The notes: generated by a model from the sequence alone, not told the origin. A stretch of 64,000 bases of DNA from SLSG01 sp964477035 (GCA_964477035.1 CAYZCW010000008.1:62001-126000), one strand, 5' to 3'. Shown: positions 19,768 through 28,536, counted from the stretch's first letter. Made by a program: numbers and translations.

Positions 19768-20372
19768 AGTCGAGCCTGATCATCCTCGGTTTTTTTTGCG
19801 GGGGCTTGCTGACCGGTTATGCCGGCTTGCTTCCGGAAGCCCTGGGAAGGGGTGACTACAGCCTTTACGCCCTGTACCTGCTGATGTTCCTCGTGGGCAT
19901 CGGCATGGGGGCGGACAGCCGCTCCCTGCGCGCCATGCGCCAATACGGGATCAAACTTTTTCTGGTGCCCCTGTTCACCGTCACAGGCACCTTTGCCGGG
20001 GTGCTGGCGGTCCTGTGGCTGCTGCCGGACATCGGCCCCCGGGAAGGCCTGGCTGTGGGCGCCGGATTCGGCTATTACAGCCTTTCCAGCGTCATCATCA
20101 GCGAGCTGCACAGCAGCAGCCTGGGAGTGATCGCCCTGCTCTCCAACGTCATGCGGGAGATCATCACCCTGCTGGCCGCCCCCCTGCTGGTGGCCGGTTT
20201 TGGCAGGATCGCCCCGGTCGTGGCAGCGGGCGCCACCAGCATGGACACCACCCTGCCGGTCATCACCACCACCGCGGGCAGGGAGTTTGCCGTCATTGCC
20301 CTGCTTCACGGCATGGTCCTGACCGTCCTGGTGCCGTTGCTCGTCCCCCTGATCCTGGCCCTGCTGCCTTAG
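19764..20372 (+). CDS. LysO-type transporter, C-terminal half (DUF340-like)
   Basis: 202-aa membrane protein with about six helices corresponding to the C-terminal domain of LysO. Typical features are FLVGIGMGAD, the loop GFGYYSLSSVIISE and NVMREIITLLAAPLL, and a polar MDTTLPVITTTAGRE segment likely in the transport path. Expected role: export of lysine or related amino acids. It is translationally coupled to the N-terminal half, and its stop overlaps by four bases the stop of the convergent comEC gene. Confidence 0.85.
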   Translation: MKSSLIILGFFCGGLLTGYAGLLPEALGRGDYSLYALYLLMFLVGIGMGADSRSLRAMRQYGIKLFLVPLFTVTGTFAGVLAVLWLLPDIGPREGLAVGAGFGYYSLSSVIISELHSSSLGVIALLSNVMREIITLLAAPLLVAGFGRIAPVVAAGATSMDTTLPVITTTAGREFAVIALLHGMVLTVLVPLLVPLILALLP

Positions 20373-22489
20373 GGCTCGCCCAGGCTGAAGGAGGCCGCAT
20401 AGCCGCCCCGGGAATGAACCGGCCAGGCCTCGACCCCCAGGCTGTCGCAGAGGGCCGTCCAGCGGTCCGTCACCCAGCGGGGGCTGGACAGGTCCATGAT
20501 CACCAGGCCGGGCTGTGCCGACAGGATCCAGTCCGCCAGGTCGATGGGCGGATTCTGGCAAAGCAGCAGGTAATCCGCCCTGATCCCTTCGGGTGGCGGA
20601 TGCCCTTCCCGGCCGGGGATCAGAAACACCTTGTCAAAGAAAAGCAGCAGGGGGCCCTGCCTCAGCCAGTTCCCTTCCGGCGGGGGCGACCCTGCAGACA
20701 GGTTTACCTCCACCACCCCGCTTCTGCCCATGCGCCGCAACCGGTGGCCCTGCAAATACCCCCGGGCCCGGTCCGGTTGGGAGGCCCCGCGCGCGCAGCG
20801 CAGCCAGATGGTCCGGCCGGGAGCAAAGAAATCCACCGAGGTGGCCCGGTTGACATGGTATACGGCGAAGCCGCCCTGCCTCTGCCGGCCGGTTTGCCTG
20901 AAGGAGGCGGAAGCCGACAAAAGAAGCAGGCAGGCCAGGCCCCACAGCAGGGCCGCCCGGTTGTCCCGGATGAGATATAGGAAAACCAGACAAATCACCA
21001 GGTAGACCAGAAAGGTTTCGGGCAGGCTGACGTAGACCGGGGACCAGACGGCCCCGGGCAGTCCCTCCACGAAAGCCACCGAGGTGTTCAGCAGCCGGAG
21101 CGCCCAGGACAAAAGATTGCCTGCCAACAGGGAAGCTGCCGGGATGTAGGAAAGGCACAGGCAGATCAGGGCCAGGTGGATGATCAGCCCTGCAAGGGGA
21201 ATGGCCAGTATGTTGGTCAGCAGAAAATACAGCGGAAACTGGTTGAAGTAAAACAGCGCCAGGGGGCCGGTGGCCAGCTGGGCCGCCAGGGAAACCGTGG
21301 CCAGAGCCCAGGCCTTCCTGGGAAGGGGATGACGGGGAGCCAGCCATTGCTGCAGGCTTGGCTGCAGGCTCACAATGCCCAGCACGGCCAGGTAACTGAG
21401 CTGGAAACCGATGCGTCCGAGCATGCCGGGGTCTGCCAGCAAAAGGACCAGGGCGGAGGCCGACAACGTATTGTAAACGGAGGTACGGCGGCCCAGATGT
21501 TGTCCGGCAGCCACGAAGGAAAACATGGCCGAGGCACGCATCACCGATGGAGAGAAACCGGTCAGGGCCGCATACATCCAGACAAAGGCCACCACGAGCC
21601 CCCCCTGCAGCCACCGGCCCCGGGGCCACCTTTTCAGGAAAGAAAACAGGGCCTGGAACACCAGGAATAAAATGCCCACATGGAGGCCGGAGACGCACAA
21701 CACATGCATCGCGCCGGCCCCCGCAAACGCCTTTTGCAGGTCCTCATCCAAAGAGTCACGGAACCCCAGGAAAAGGGCCGACAGCACAGCGAACTCCTGT
21801 CCGTCCAGCCCGTTGGCCTGAAAAATGTCCATGGCCTGTTGCCGAAGCTTCAGGGCCAGGCGCACAGGGGGTGCCCCCCGTCTTTCCCCCGTGGCAACCC
21901 AGCTGGCCGAAGGGCGGTAGGCGGAATGGAACAGGTTTCCCCGGGCAAGAAACCGCCGGTAGTCGAACTGGTCCGGGTTTGGGGGTCCTTCCACCTCCTG
22001 GTATGCATTGGAGGTCAGAATCACATCCCCATACTGCAGGGCCGCCGCCAGGCTGTCTTTCTGCAGGTAGAGCATGAGCTTGCCCCGGGTCCGGCGGGCC
22101 GTGCCTTCCGAAAGGCAGGCCACCACACGGCCCACCACCTGGTAGGAGTTGGGTTTCACGGCCGGCGGCTCCACCAGGCGCAGGAGAAGGAAGCCCGTTT
22201 CCCCGTGGAAGGTGCTGAAATGGCCCGGATACCTGGCCTGGTGCCGCTGCTGTCCCAGCTGCCAACCGAGCAGGAACAGGGCCAGAAACACCCACAGGCC
22301 GAAACACCAGCGCCTTCCGTAGGGACGTCCCCACCTGCCTGCAGACAGACACAGGGGCACGGACACGGCCGGAAGAACAAACAGGGCCGCCCAGCCTGGC
22401 AGGCGGCAACCCGTCGCCAGCCAGAAGGCCAGCCCTGCGATCAAGGGAATCATCAGCCTGGGCAAAGGAAGCTGCAGGGGGCCGGACAT
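20369..22489 (-). CDS. comEC: ComEC/Rec2 family DNA-uptake channel
   Basis: 706-aa polytopic membrane protein of the competence channel family, which passes single-stranded DNA across the inner membrane. An N-terminal hydrophobic region and DUF4131-like OB-type domain (about 1-200) precede the Competence domain with the hallmark HVLCVSGLHVGIL, followed by several membrane helices. The C-terminal region (about 545-706) sits where other ComECs have a metallo-beta-lactamase-like domain, but it shows no HxHxDH motif, as is common in Bacteroidota. A -7 element lies 12 bases upstream of the ATG. Confidence 0.9.
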   Translation of the reverse strand: MSGPLQLPLPRLMIPLIAGLAFWLATGCRLPGWAALFVLPAVSVPLCLSAGRWGRPYGRRWCFGLWVFLALFLLGWQLGQQRHQARYPGHFSTFHGETGFLLLRLVEPPAVKPNSYQVVGRVVACLSEGTARRTRGKLMLYLQKDSLAAALQYGDVILTSNAYQEVEGPPNPDQFDYRRFLARGNLFHSAYRPSASWVATGERRGAPPVRLALKLRQQAMDIFQANGLDGQEFAVLSALFLGFRDSLDEDLQKAFAGAGAMHVLCVSGLHVGILFLVFQALFSFLKRWPRGRWLQGGLVVAFVWMYAALTGFSPSVMRASAMFSFVAAGQHLGRRTSVYNTLSASALVLLLADPGMLGRIGFQLSYLAVLGIVSLQPSLQQWLAPRHPLPRKAWALATVSLAAQLATGPLALFYFNQFPLYFLLTNILAIPLAGLIIHLALICLCLSYIPAASLLAGNLLSWALRLLNTSVAFVEGLPGAVWSPVYVSLPETFLVYLVICLVFLYLIRDNRAALLWGLACLLLLSASASFRQTGRQRQGGFAVYHVNRATSVDFFAPGRTIWLRCARGASQPDRARGYLQGHRLRRMGRSGVVEVNLSAGSPPPEGNWLRQGPLLLFFDKVFLIPGREGHPPPEGIRADYLLLCQNPPIDLADWILSAQPGLVIMDLSSPRWVTDRWTALCDSLGVEAWPVHSRGGYAASFSLGEP

Positions 22490-22500
22490 GGTTTTTGGGG

Positions 22501-22508
22501 CAAATATA
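22501..22508 (-). promoter_or_regulatory. -7 promoter element for comEC
   Basis: Minus-strand TATATTTG fits TAnnTTTG. Placed 12 bases before the ATG, it predicts a leader of only about five bases. Confidence 0.5.
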
Positions 22509-22622
22509 CAGGGGACGGTCCGGCCAGTGCAAACGGGGGAAGGGCTTTACCAGCCAACGGTCCGGGAAAACGCCCCACGAGCAGGGGACTGCGAAATGGC
22601 CGTCCCGGGCAAAAGGGCGCCC

Positions 22623-23744
22623 CTACTGCCGCAGCATACCGGCCACGATACCGGCTGCCCTACGGCTCGCTCCCGCCCCCCCCAGCAAACGGCCAAGCTC
22701 CTCATAGCCTGAGAGTACTTCCTGCCGCCGGTCTCCCTCCTGCAGCAGCCGGCCGAGTTCCTCCGCAAGCAATCGCTCCCGGAAGTCTGACTGTATGAGC
22801 TCACGCAGCAGGGGACGGTCCACAACCAGGTTCACCAGGGAGATGTACCGGACCTTGACCAGATGACGGGCAAGGTAATAGGAAAGGGGATTGGCCTGGT
22901 AACATACGACCTGGGGCACCCCCAGCAGGGCCGCCTCCAGGGTGGCCGTGCCCGATGCCACCAGGGCTGCCCGGGAATGGACGAGCAGGTCGTAGGTCCG
23001 GTTAAACAACAGGGAGACATTCTCATGGGCGAGGGCGTCCCGGTACACCTCAGGGGGGTTCAGCGACAGGCCGGCCACGACGAAATGGCAATCCGGGAAA
23101 CGGCGGGCCACCGAGCCCATCCCCTTCAGCATGCGGGAAATTTCCTGGCGCCGGCTTCCGGGCAAAATGGCGACCAGGGGGCGGTCTGGCGGCAATTGGT
23201 TCTGTTGCCTGAACAGGGCCTGATCAGGCTGTCGTACCTCCTGCTGCAAGGCATCCAGCAAAGGATGGCCCACAAAGTCCACCGCCATCCCCCGGTCGGC
23301 GTAAAAGGCCTTCTCGAAGGGCAGGATCACCATCATTTTGTCCACATCCCGGCGGATCCGCTTCACCCGGTTTTGTTTCCAGGCCCATACCTGGGGCGAG
23401 ATGTAATAAGCCACGGGGATGCCGGCTTCACGGGCAAAGGAGGCCATGCGCAGGTTGAAGCCGGGATAGTCGACCAGGATGAGCACATCGGGCTGCCAGT
23501 CCAGCAGATCCCGCTTGCACAGCCGCAGGTTTCCCAGCACCGTGCGAAGGTTCATCACCACCTCTGCAAAGCCCATGAAAGCAAGGTCGCGGATATGGCG
23601 GACCACCTCCCCGCCCTCTCCTTGCATGCGGTCGCCGCCCCAGACCCGGAACCGGGCCCCGGGGTCATTTTCCCTGATGGCCCGCATCAGGTTGGCCGCA
23701 TGCAGGTCGCCCGAGGCCTCCCCGGCAATGATGTAGTATTTCAT
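22623..23744 (-). CDS. lpxB: Lipid-A-disaccharide synthase
   Basis: 373-aa GT19 glycosyltransferase that joins UDP-diacylglucosamine and lipid X in lipid A synthesis at the inner membrane. The N-terminal YYIIAGEASGDLHAANLM is diagnostic; VDYPGFNLRMA, PQVWAWKQNRVKRI, LPGSRRQEI and SGTATLEAALLGVPQVVCY follow as expected. Its ATG overlaps the stop of the small membrane protein gene upstream (TAATG at 23746-23742), which places it in an operon with surE. Confidence 0.96.
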   Translation of the reverse strand: MKYYIIAGEASGDLHAANLMRAIRENDPGARFRVWGGDRMQGEGGEVVRHIRDLAFMGFAEVVMNLRTVLGNLRLCKRDLLDWQPDVLILVDYPGFNLRMASFAREAGIPVAYYISPQVWAWKQNRVKRIRRDVDKMMVILPFEKAFYADRGMAVDFVGHPLLDALQQEVRQPDQALFRQQNQLPPDRPLVAILPGSRRQEISRMLKGMGSVARRFPDCHFVVAGLSLNPPEVYRDALAHENVSLLFNRTYDLLVHSRAALVASGTATLEAALLGVPQVVCYQANPLSYYLARHLVKVRYISLVNLVVDRPLLRELIQSDFRERLLAEELGRLLQEGDRRQEVLSGYEELGRLLGGAGASRRAAGIVAGMLRQ

Positions 23745-24019
23745 TACAGGAACAGATAAAAGAAAACCCCGGCATACACGAATGTGACCAGCAGGATGCC
23801 GCGGCCTGTGCGGTCATACTTCAGGTTCACCATATAGTACCGGAACACGATGAAGTTTGAGAACAGGGCAAGCAGCATCATGGTGGAATCCCTCAGCATG
23901 AGGGAGCCGTCGGGCTTGCTTCCGAACTGCTGCAGGACAAGCCACAGCAAGAGGTAGCCAAGGGGAGGCAACACGAGCGCCAGGCCGATGCCCAGACCCC
24001 AGTTATCTTTTTTCAGCAT
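23744..24019 (-). CDS. Small three-helix membrane protein between surE and lpxB
   Basis: 91-aa protein with three predicted membrane helices (about residues 8-28, 41-60 and 70-90). The reading frame is open further upstream (to 24223), but that part lies over surE and is not protein-like; the ATG at 24019 gives MLKKDNWGLGIGLAL. It overlaps the end of surE by 17 bases and the start of lpxB by one base, so it sits in a tight surE-lpxB operon. No specific function is known to me; linkage to lpxB hints at the envelope. Confidence 0.8.
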   Translation of the reverse strand: MLKKDNWGLGIGLALVLPPLGYLLLWLVLQQFGSKPDGSLMLRDSTMMLLALFSNFIVFRYYMVNLKYDRTGRGILLVTFVYAGVFFYLFL

Positions 24020-24782
24020 CCAGGTTCCATTTTTGCAGTTCGGGAAGCAGGTCGTGTGCCGTGAAGTCGAACTGTATGGGCACGACCGATACATACTTGT
24101 TCTCCAGGGCCCACTCATCCGTTTCATTGGAGTTTTCATGCAGGCTGAAGCGGCCCGTGAGCCAGAAATAATCCTTGCCCCTGGGGTCCTGCCGGTGATC
24201 AAACTCCTCTTCCCAGTTGGCACGTGCCTGCCGGCACACCCTCACCCCTTCGATCTCGTTCTCCGGGACAGCCGGGATGTTCACATTCAGGCAGATCCCA
24301 CTGGGCAGGCCTTTCTTCAGGACGGTCCGGGCGATCTGCTGCACATAGCGTTTGCCGGAGAGAAAGTCGGCATCGAACCGGTAGTCCAGCAGGGAGAATC
24401 CGATGGAAGGAATGCCCTCCATGGCGCCTTCGATGGCGGCCGACATCGTCCCGCTGTAAATGACGTTGATGGAGGCATTGGACCCGTGGTTGATGCCCGA
24501 TACCAACAGGTCGGGCTTGCGGTGCAGCACCTTGTTGACGGCCAGTTTGACACAGTCGACCGGGGTGCCGCTGCAACTGTATTCCTGGTGTCCGCCGTCC
24601 ACGGTGATCCGCTCCAGGCGCAGGGGGTTGACGATGGTGACGGCATGTCCCATGCCGCTTTGCGGCTTGTCGGGCGCCACGACCACGACCTCACCCAGCT
24701 CCAGCATGAACTGCACCAGGTGACGGATGCCCGGGGCCATCACGCCATCGTCGTTCGTTATCAGAATCACAGGTTTTTTCAT
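24003..24782 (-). CDS. surE: 5'/3'-nucleotidase SurE
   Basis: 259-aa metal-dependent phosphatase acting on nucleoside monophosphates. The N-terminal ILITNDDGVMAPGI carries the metal-binding Asp-Asp, followed by APDKPQSGMGHAVT (the conserved Ser) and LLVSGINHGSN (the conserved Asn). Length and motif order are normal. It is first in an operon with a small membrane protein and lpxB, behind a TAGCTTTG -7 element. Confidence 0.96.
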   Translation of the reverse strand: MKKPVILITNDDGVMAPGIRHLVQFMLELGEVVVVAPDKPQSGMGHAVTIVNPLRLERITVDGGHQEYSCSGTPVDCVKLAVNKVLHRKPDLLVSGINHGSNASINVIYSGTMSAAIEGAMEGIPSIGFSLLDYRFDADFLSGKRYVQQIARTVLKKGLPSGICLNVNIPAVPENEIEGVRVCRQARANWEEEFDHRQDPRGKDYFWLTGRFSLHENSNETDEWALENKYVSVVPIQFDFTAHDLLPELQKWNLDAEKR

Positions 24783-24823
24783 CGGATGGATCTTTCAGGG
24801 GGGCCCGGTCCGGAACCCCGCCA

Positions 24824-24831
24824 CAAAGCTA
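24824..24831 (-). promoter_or_regulatory. -7 promoter element for the surE-lpxB operon
   Basis: Minus-strand TAGCTTTG fits TAnnTTTG, 42 bases before the surE ATG and downstream of the end of the DUF502 gene. Confidence 0.5.
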
Positions 24832-24879
24832 CTAAGAATCCGGCTTGATCCGACAATTTAAGGCGCTGCGAACCGCCGA

Positions 24880-25458
24880 TCAGACCTTGGTCACCCCCCC
24901 CGACACAATGAACTTCATGACCTCGGATGCCGGGACCTGCAAAGGCTCCACATGGGTGGCCGGCACCACGAACAGGTTTCCCGAGAAATTGTAGGAGTGC
25001 GGCAAATACACGGCCACCAGGTCCTCCCCCATGCCGATGGGCCCGAGGTCCTCCTCCGTGATAAAGCCCAGTTTGTACACCCTGTTTTCGCGGTTCATGA
25101 GCACCCTGACCGGCCGGGTAAACTTCTTTTTCTGTCCGACAAATGCCGACATCAGGTCATTCAGGGCCGAATACAGGATCTTAAACAAGGGGATGCGGTC
25201 GAGCAGGCGGTTGAGCCAACGCGACAGGGGTGTCCGTATCAGGAAGGATCCGACAAAGCCGGTCAGGGTGATGCCCGCCAGCACGAGCAACAGGCCCAGC
25301 CCGGGAATATGCAGCGGGACCAGGCCGTCCACGTAACGAATGACCCGGTAGACCACATACAGGGTGATGGAAAGGGGGGCGATCAGCAACAGACCCTGCA
25401 GGAAATAGTTCCCGGTCTTGCGGCCAATGCGCCGGAGCAACAGGTGTTTTCGGTTCAT
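24880..25458 (-). CDS. DUF502 family membrane protein
   Basis: 192-aa inner-membrane protein of the DUF502 family, function unknown. Two N-terminal hydrophobic helices (about 15-37 and 52-73) frame the loop YVDGLVPLHIPGLG; conserved-looking stretches are IRTPLSRWLNRLLDRIPLFKILYSALNDLM and VAVYLPHSYNFSGNLFVVP (read 25246-24957). The gene has its own -7 element 78 bases upstream, and a 15-bp palindrome lies in the predicted leader, which may mean regulation. Confidence 0.88.
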   Translation of the reverse strand: MNRKHLLLRRIGRKTGNYFLQGLLLIAPLSITLYVVYRVIRYVDGLVPLHIPGLGLLLVLAGITLTGFVGSFLIRTPLSRWLNRLLDRIPLFKILYSALNDLMSAFVGQKKKFTRPVRVLMNRENRVYKLGFITEEDLGPIGMGEDLVAVYLPHSYNFSGNLFVVPATHVEPLQVPASEVMKFIVSGGVTKV

Positions 25459-25478
25459 GGCTTAACGTTTTTTAACGC

Positions 25479-25493
25479 GTGCCAAATTGGCAC
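25479..25493. repeat. 15-bp palindrome in the leader of the DUF502 gene
   Basis: GTGCCAA-A-TTGGCAC is a perfect 7+1+7 inverted repeat between the predicted transcription start (about 25530) and the ATG at 25458. It looks like a binding site for a dimeric regulator rather than a terminator, since no T tract follows. No second copy was noticed in the window. Confidence 0.45.
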
Positions 25494-25535
25494 TAAATGG
25501 TTGACTGGCCTGCTTTTTGAGCGGCCATCAAAAAA

Positions 25536-25543
25536 CAAATGTA
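25536..25543 (-). promoter_or_regulatory. -7 promoter element for the DUF502 gene
   Basis: Minus-strand TACATTTG fits TAnnTTTG, 78 bases upstream of the ATG at 25458. Confidence 0.5.
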
Positions 25544-25616
25544 ATCATTCAGGGCATTGTCCTGACAGTCCGTCGGCGGACTGCATTCATTGCCAAACAC
25601 GCAAACCTCAATAAAA

Positions 25617-26294
25617 ATGGAAATATTCATCATTTTCGGTGTGTTCATGCTGTTGAGCTGGATGGTCTCCTCCCGGCTCAAATCCCGTTTTGCCAAATAT
25701 TCACGCATGCCCCTGCGCTCCGGCCTTTCCGGCCGCGAGGTGGCCGAGCGCATGCTGGAAGATCACGGGGTGGCAGGCGTGCGCGTCATTTCCACCCCCG
25801 GGCGGCTCACCGACCATTACAACCCGGCGGACCGCACCGTGAACCTCAGTCCGGAGGTGTACCAGGGCCGCAGCATCGCCGCGGCGGCGGTTGCCGCCCA
25901 CGAGTGCGGACATGCCGTCCAGCATGCCAGGGCGTACGCCTTTCTGAAGATGCGGTCCACCCTCGTTCCCGTGGTCAGCATCAGCTCCAAATACATGCAG
26001 TGGGTGCTTCTCCTGGGCATCCTGACGGTGGAAACCATGCCCGGGCTGCTGCTGGCCGGAATCGTCATGTTCGCCATGACCACCCTGTTCAGCTTCGTCA
26101 CCCTGCCCGTGGAGTTTGATGCCACCCGGCGGGCACTTGCCTGGCTGACCGATACGGGCATGACTTCCGGGCAGGAGCATGAACATGCCAGGGACGCCCT
26201 GAAATGGGCCGCCCTCACCTATGTGGTGGCCGCCCTGGCATCCCTGGCCACCCTGATGTACTACATCATGATCTTCATGGGCAGGAGGAACTGA
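25617..26294 (+). CDS. YugP-type membrane zinc metallopeptidase
   Basis: 225-aa membrane-bound zinc protease of the YugP family. An N-terminal helix (about 2-17) is followed by SGREVAERMLEDHGV, DHYNPADRTVNLS and the zinc motif AAHECGHAVQHA at about residues 94-104; three further helices occupy about 120-220. The start codon is the ATG at 25617, preceded by the A-rich ATAAAA; an in-frame TTG at 25590 is less likely. Biological substrates are unknown. The gene converges on maf, and the two share a strong hairpin. Confidence 0.9.
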   Translation: MEIFIIFGVFMLLSWMVSSRLKSRFAKYSRMPLRSGLSGREVAERMLEDHGVAGVRVISTPGRLTDHYNPADRTVNLSPEVYQGRSIAAAAVAAHECGHAVQHARAYAFLKMRSTLVPVVSISSKYMQWVLLLGILTVETMPGLLLAGIVMFAMTTLFSFVTLPVEFDATRRALAWLTDTGMTSGQEHEHARDALKWAALTYVVAALASLATLMYYIMIFMGRRN

Positions 26295-26327
26295 CAGGTG
26301 AGGGGAACGGATACCCCCCCATACGCC

Positions 26328-26367
26328 TGCTGTCAGCCGGTCGCCGGGCGGCGACCGGCTGACAGCA
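26328..26367. terminator. Perfect 18-bp hairpin shared by the YugP gene and the end of maf
   Basis: 26328-26345 and 26350-26367 are exact reverse complements of 18 bases around a GGGC loop. The element covers the last eleven codons and the stop of maf and lies 33 bases after the stop of the convergent protease gene. On the plus strand it is followed by TTTCCTT, so it most likely ends transcription of the protease gene. On the minus strand no T tract follows. Confidence 0.6.
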
Positions 26368-26950
26368 TTTCCTTCAGAACACCATAAAGACGCGGCACGG
26401 GCAGGCCCACCACATTCAGGTAACACCCCCTGACCTCTTCGATGCCCACCGCCCCGATCCATTCCTGTATGCCGTAGGCCCCTGCCTTGTCAAAGGGGCT
26501 GAATTGCCGGATATAATAATCCATCTCGTTATCCTCCAGCGGGCGGAACCGCACCCGGGTCGTTTCATGAAAGACCATGGTTTGATCCCGGTGGCGGATA
26601 CAGACTCCCGTGAGAACGCGGTGCCAGCGGCCGGACAACTGCCGCAGCATGCGCATGGCCTCCTCCGCATCTCCTGGTTTGTTCAGGATGTGGCTCCGGT
26701 CGGCCACCACAGTATCGGCGGTGATGACCACCACACGGGGATCGATCAATTCGTTGCCGAAAAACCCGGCCTTCTCCCGGCACAGGTGGGTGACCACCCG
26801 GGCCGGGGCCCACCCGCGGGGAACCTCCTCGGAAAACGGTGCCGTCAGCACCCGGAAGGGTATCCCGGTACGGGCCATCAGCTCCTTGCGGCGGGGAGAC
26901 TGCGACCCCAGGATGATATCAAAGGATTTGACCAGCTCTAAAAACACCAT
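26333..26950 (-). CDS. maf: Maf family nucleotide pyrophosphatase
   Basis: 205-aa house-cleaning nucleotide pyrophosphatase (dTTP/UTP or 7-methyl-GTP type). The signature ILGSQSPRRKELMARTGIPF opens the protein, followed by VITADTVV with the catalytic Asp and SGRWHRVLTGVCI. The start at 26950 gives the normal length. It is the last gene of a kdsC-ubiA-maf operon, four bases after the prenyltransferase gene. The last codons form one arm and the loop of a perfect hairpin. Confidence 0.95.
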   Translation of the reverse strand: MVFLELVKSFDIILGSQSPRRKELMARTGIPFRVLTAPFSEEVPRGWAPARVVTHLCREKAGFFGNELIDPRVVVITADTVVADRSHILNKPGDAEEAMRMLRQLSGRWHRVLTGVCIRHRDQTMVFHETTRVRFRPLEDNEMDYYIRQFSPFDKAGAYGIQEWIGAVGIEEVRGCYLNVVGLPVPRLYGVLKEMLSAGRRPATG

Positions 26951-26954
26951 AGGC

Positions 26955-27896
26955 TCAGGAATAATACATGGGGAAAAAGGCCATAGACAGGATCCCGGCC
27001 AGCATCATGGCCTTTGCGGCCAGTTGCAGGCGGCGGCACTGTGCCACGGAAGAGGACTTCGGAAGGGCGGCCAGCAGGATCAGGAGCAGCACCTGCACCA
27101 GGGCCAGCCAGAGGACGATGGCCCATGCCCCCCTGGTGGACAGCAGGACCTGAAAACCGCCGGTCATCAACAGCAGCAGCAGGGCCAGGCCCGCCACTAC
27201 CCGGCGGGCGGAAGCCAGGCCCCAGGCGATGGGGATGCTCCGGCAGCCCGTACGAAGGTCGCCCGGCAGGTCCTGCATGTCTTTGATCACCTCACGCAAG
27301 AAAGTAGACACCAGGGCAAAGCCAGCGTAAAACAAGGCCAGCAACGCCGCCTCCCGCCGCAAAGGTGCCGAAGCCCCCTCCCTGACGGCCCCTGCATGCA
27401 TTTCAGCGTACCATACCAGAAGGATCACCAGGGCGGCCAGCAGGGACACGATCAGGTTGCCCGTCACCAAACGCCTTTTATAGCGTATGGCATAGGCCCA
27501 CAGCAAGGCCGGCACGGCGGCAAAAACGGGCATCAGGAGCCACTGCCGGAGGCGGACCGCAAGCAGGATTCCCACCGAAAATCCTGTAATATTCAACAGT
27601 TTGTGAGAAAAAATGACCTGGGCGCGGCTGAGATGCCTGCCCACCACCATGCGGTGGGGCTTGTTGATCCGGTCGGTGCGCAGGTCAAAATAGTCATTGA
27701 TGGCATAGCCGGCAGCGGCCAGCATCAGGGTGGCTGCAAGAAGCAGGAGGAACCAGGCATGGGTCATGCCGGGGGGTACCCCATGGATGGCCAGCAGGGG
27801 AATCAGGACAAAATAGCGGAACAAGGCCTGTGTGCCGGCAAGCATCAGGAGGTTGGGCCAGCGGAACAGAACCACAAAGGAGCGGAGATTGTTCAT
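26955..27896 (-). CDS. UbiA family prenyltransferase
   Basis: 313-aa polytopic prenyltransferase. The first Asp-rich motif NDYFDLRTDRINKPHR (type NDxxDxxxD) lies near residue 65 and the second, LREVIKDMQDLPGDLRTG, near 200; about eight or nine hydrophobic helices surround them. In Bacteroidota this family between kdsC and maf is commonly annotated as geranylgeranylglycerol-phosphate geranylgeranyltransferase, but a quinone-pathway role cannot be excluded from sequence alone. It sits 19 bases after kdsC and 4 before maf. Confidence 0.88.
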   Translation of the reverse strand: MNNLRSFVVLFRWPNLLMLAGTQALFRYFVLIPLLAIHGVPPGMTHAWFLLLLAATLMLAAAGYAINDYFDLRTDRINKPHRMVVGRHLSRAQVIFSHKLLNITGFSVGILLAVRLRQWLLMPVFAAVPALLWAYAIRYKRRLVTGNLIVSLLAALVILLVWYAEMHAGAVREGASAPLRREAALLALFYAGFALVSTFLREVIKDMQDLPGDLRTGCRSIPIAWGLASARRVVAGLALLLLLMTGGFQVLLSTRGAWAIVLWLALVQVLLLILLAALPKSSSVAQCRRLQLAAKAMMLAGILSMAFFPMYYS

Positions 27897-27915
27897 GCAA
27901 CAGCAAGAATGAGAC

Positions 27916-28443
27916 TTACCAGTGAAAACCGTCGTCGTCGAACCAGGTCCCCTGCACTTTCATCACCTGCTCCAACACGTCCCGGACACATCCCTGCCCG
28001 CCGGCCTTGTCTGAGATATAGGCAGAAACGGATTTGATCTCCTCGGCTGCATCTGCAGGACAGGCCGCCACACCCACACGCGTCATCACCTCATAATCGG
28101 GCACGTCGTCCCCCATGTACAACACCTCTTCGGGTTTCACCCCGTTTTCCTCCATAAGCCGCTCAAAAACACTCAGTTTGTGGCCAACCCCCAGAAAGAT
28201 CTCCTCCACCCCCAGGGTGGAGAAACGCCGGCGGACGGCCTCACACCGCCCACCTGAGATGATGATGATCCGGTAACCCTTGCGCACGGCCAGCTGCAGG
28301 GCATAGCCATCCTTGACGTTCATGCTGCGCAGCATCTCCCCATCGGGGGTCAGCAGGACGATGCCATCGGTCATCACCCCGTCCACGTCAAAAATAAATG
28401 TGGTTACCGACGAAAGAAGCTGCTTGTAACTGCTCATGACCAA
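27916..28443 (-). CDS. kdsC: KdsC-type HAD phosphatase (KDO-8-phosphate phosphatase)
   Basis: 175-aa capless HAD phosphatase expected to hydrolyse 3-deoxy-D-manno-octulosonate 8-phosphate, giving KDO for lipopolysaccharide. The nucleophile motif FIFDVDGVMTDG, motif II (IIISGG) and motif IV (YMGDDVPDYEVM) are all present. It heads the operon with the UbiA-type gene and maf. A weak -7-like TATTTTTA lies at 28491-28498 on the minus strand. Confidence 0.92.
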   Translation of the reverse strand: MVMSSYKQLLSSVTTFIFDVDGVMTDGIVLLTPDGEMLRSMNVKDGYALQLAVRKGYRIIIISGGRCEAVRRRFSTLGVEEIFLGVGHKLSVFERLMEENGVKPEEVLYMGDDVPDYEVMTRVGVAACPADAAEEIKSVSAYISDKAGGQGCVRDVLEQVMKVQGTWFDDDGFHW

Positions 28444-28536
28444 TGCGGTGTTTGATGGAAAGCCGCCCCCTTGCGGGGATGGGACAGGCGTAAAAATAGG
28501 GAAAATTTGTCAAACGCAAGGCCCAGGCAGCACCGG

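Noticed and set aside
22511..22818. Two identical GGGGACGGTCC strings near the lpxB-comEC junction
   Set aside because: Eleven bases of GC-rich sequence recurring once, one copy inside lpxB coding sequence, is not beyond chance here.
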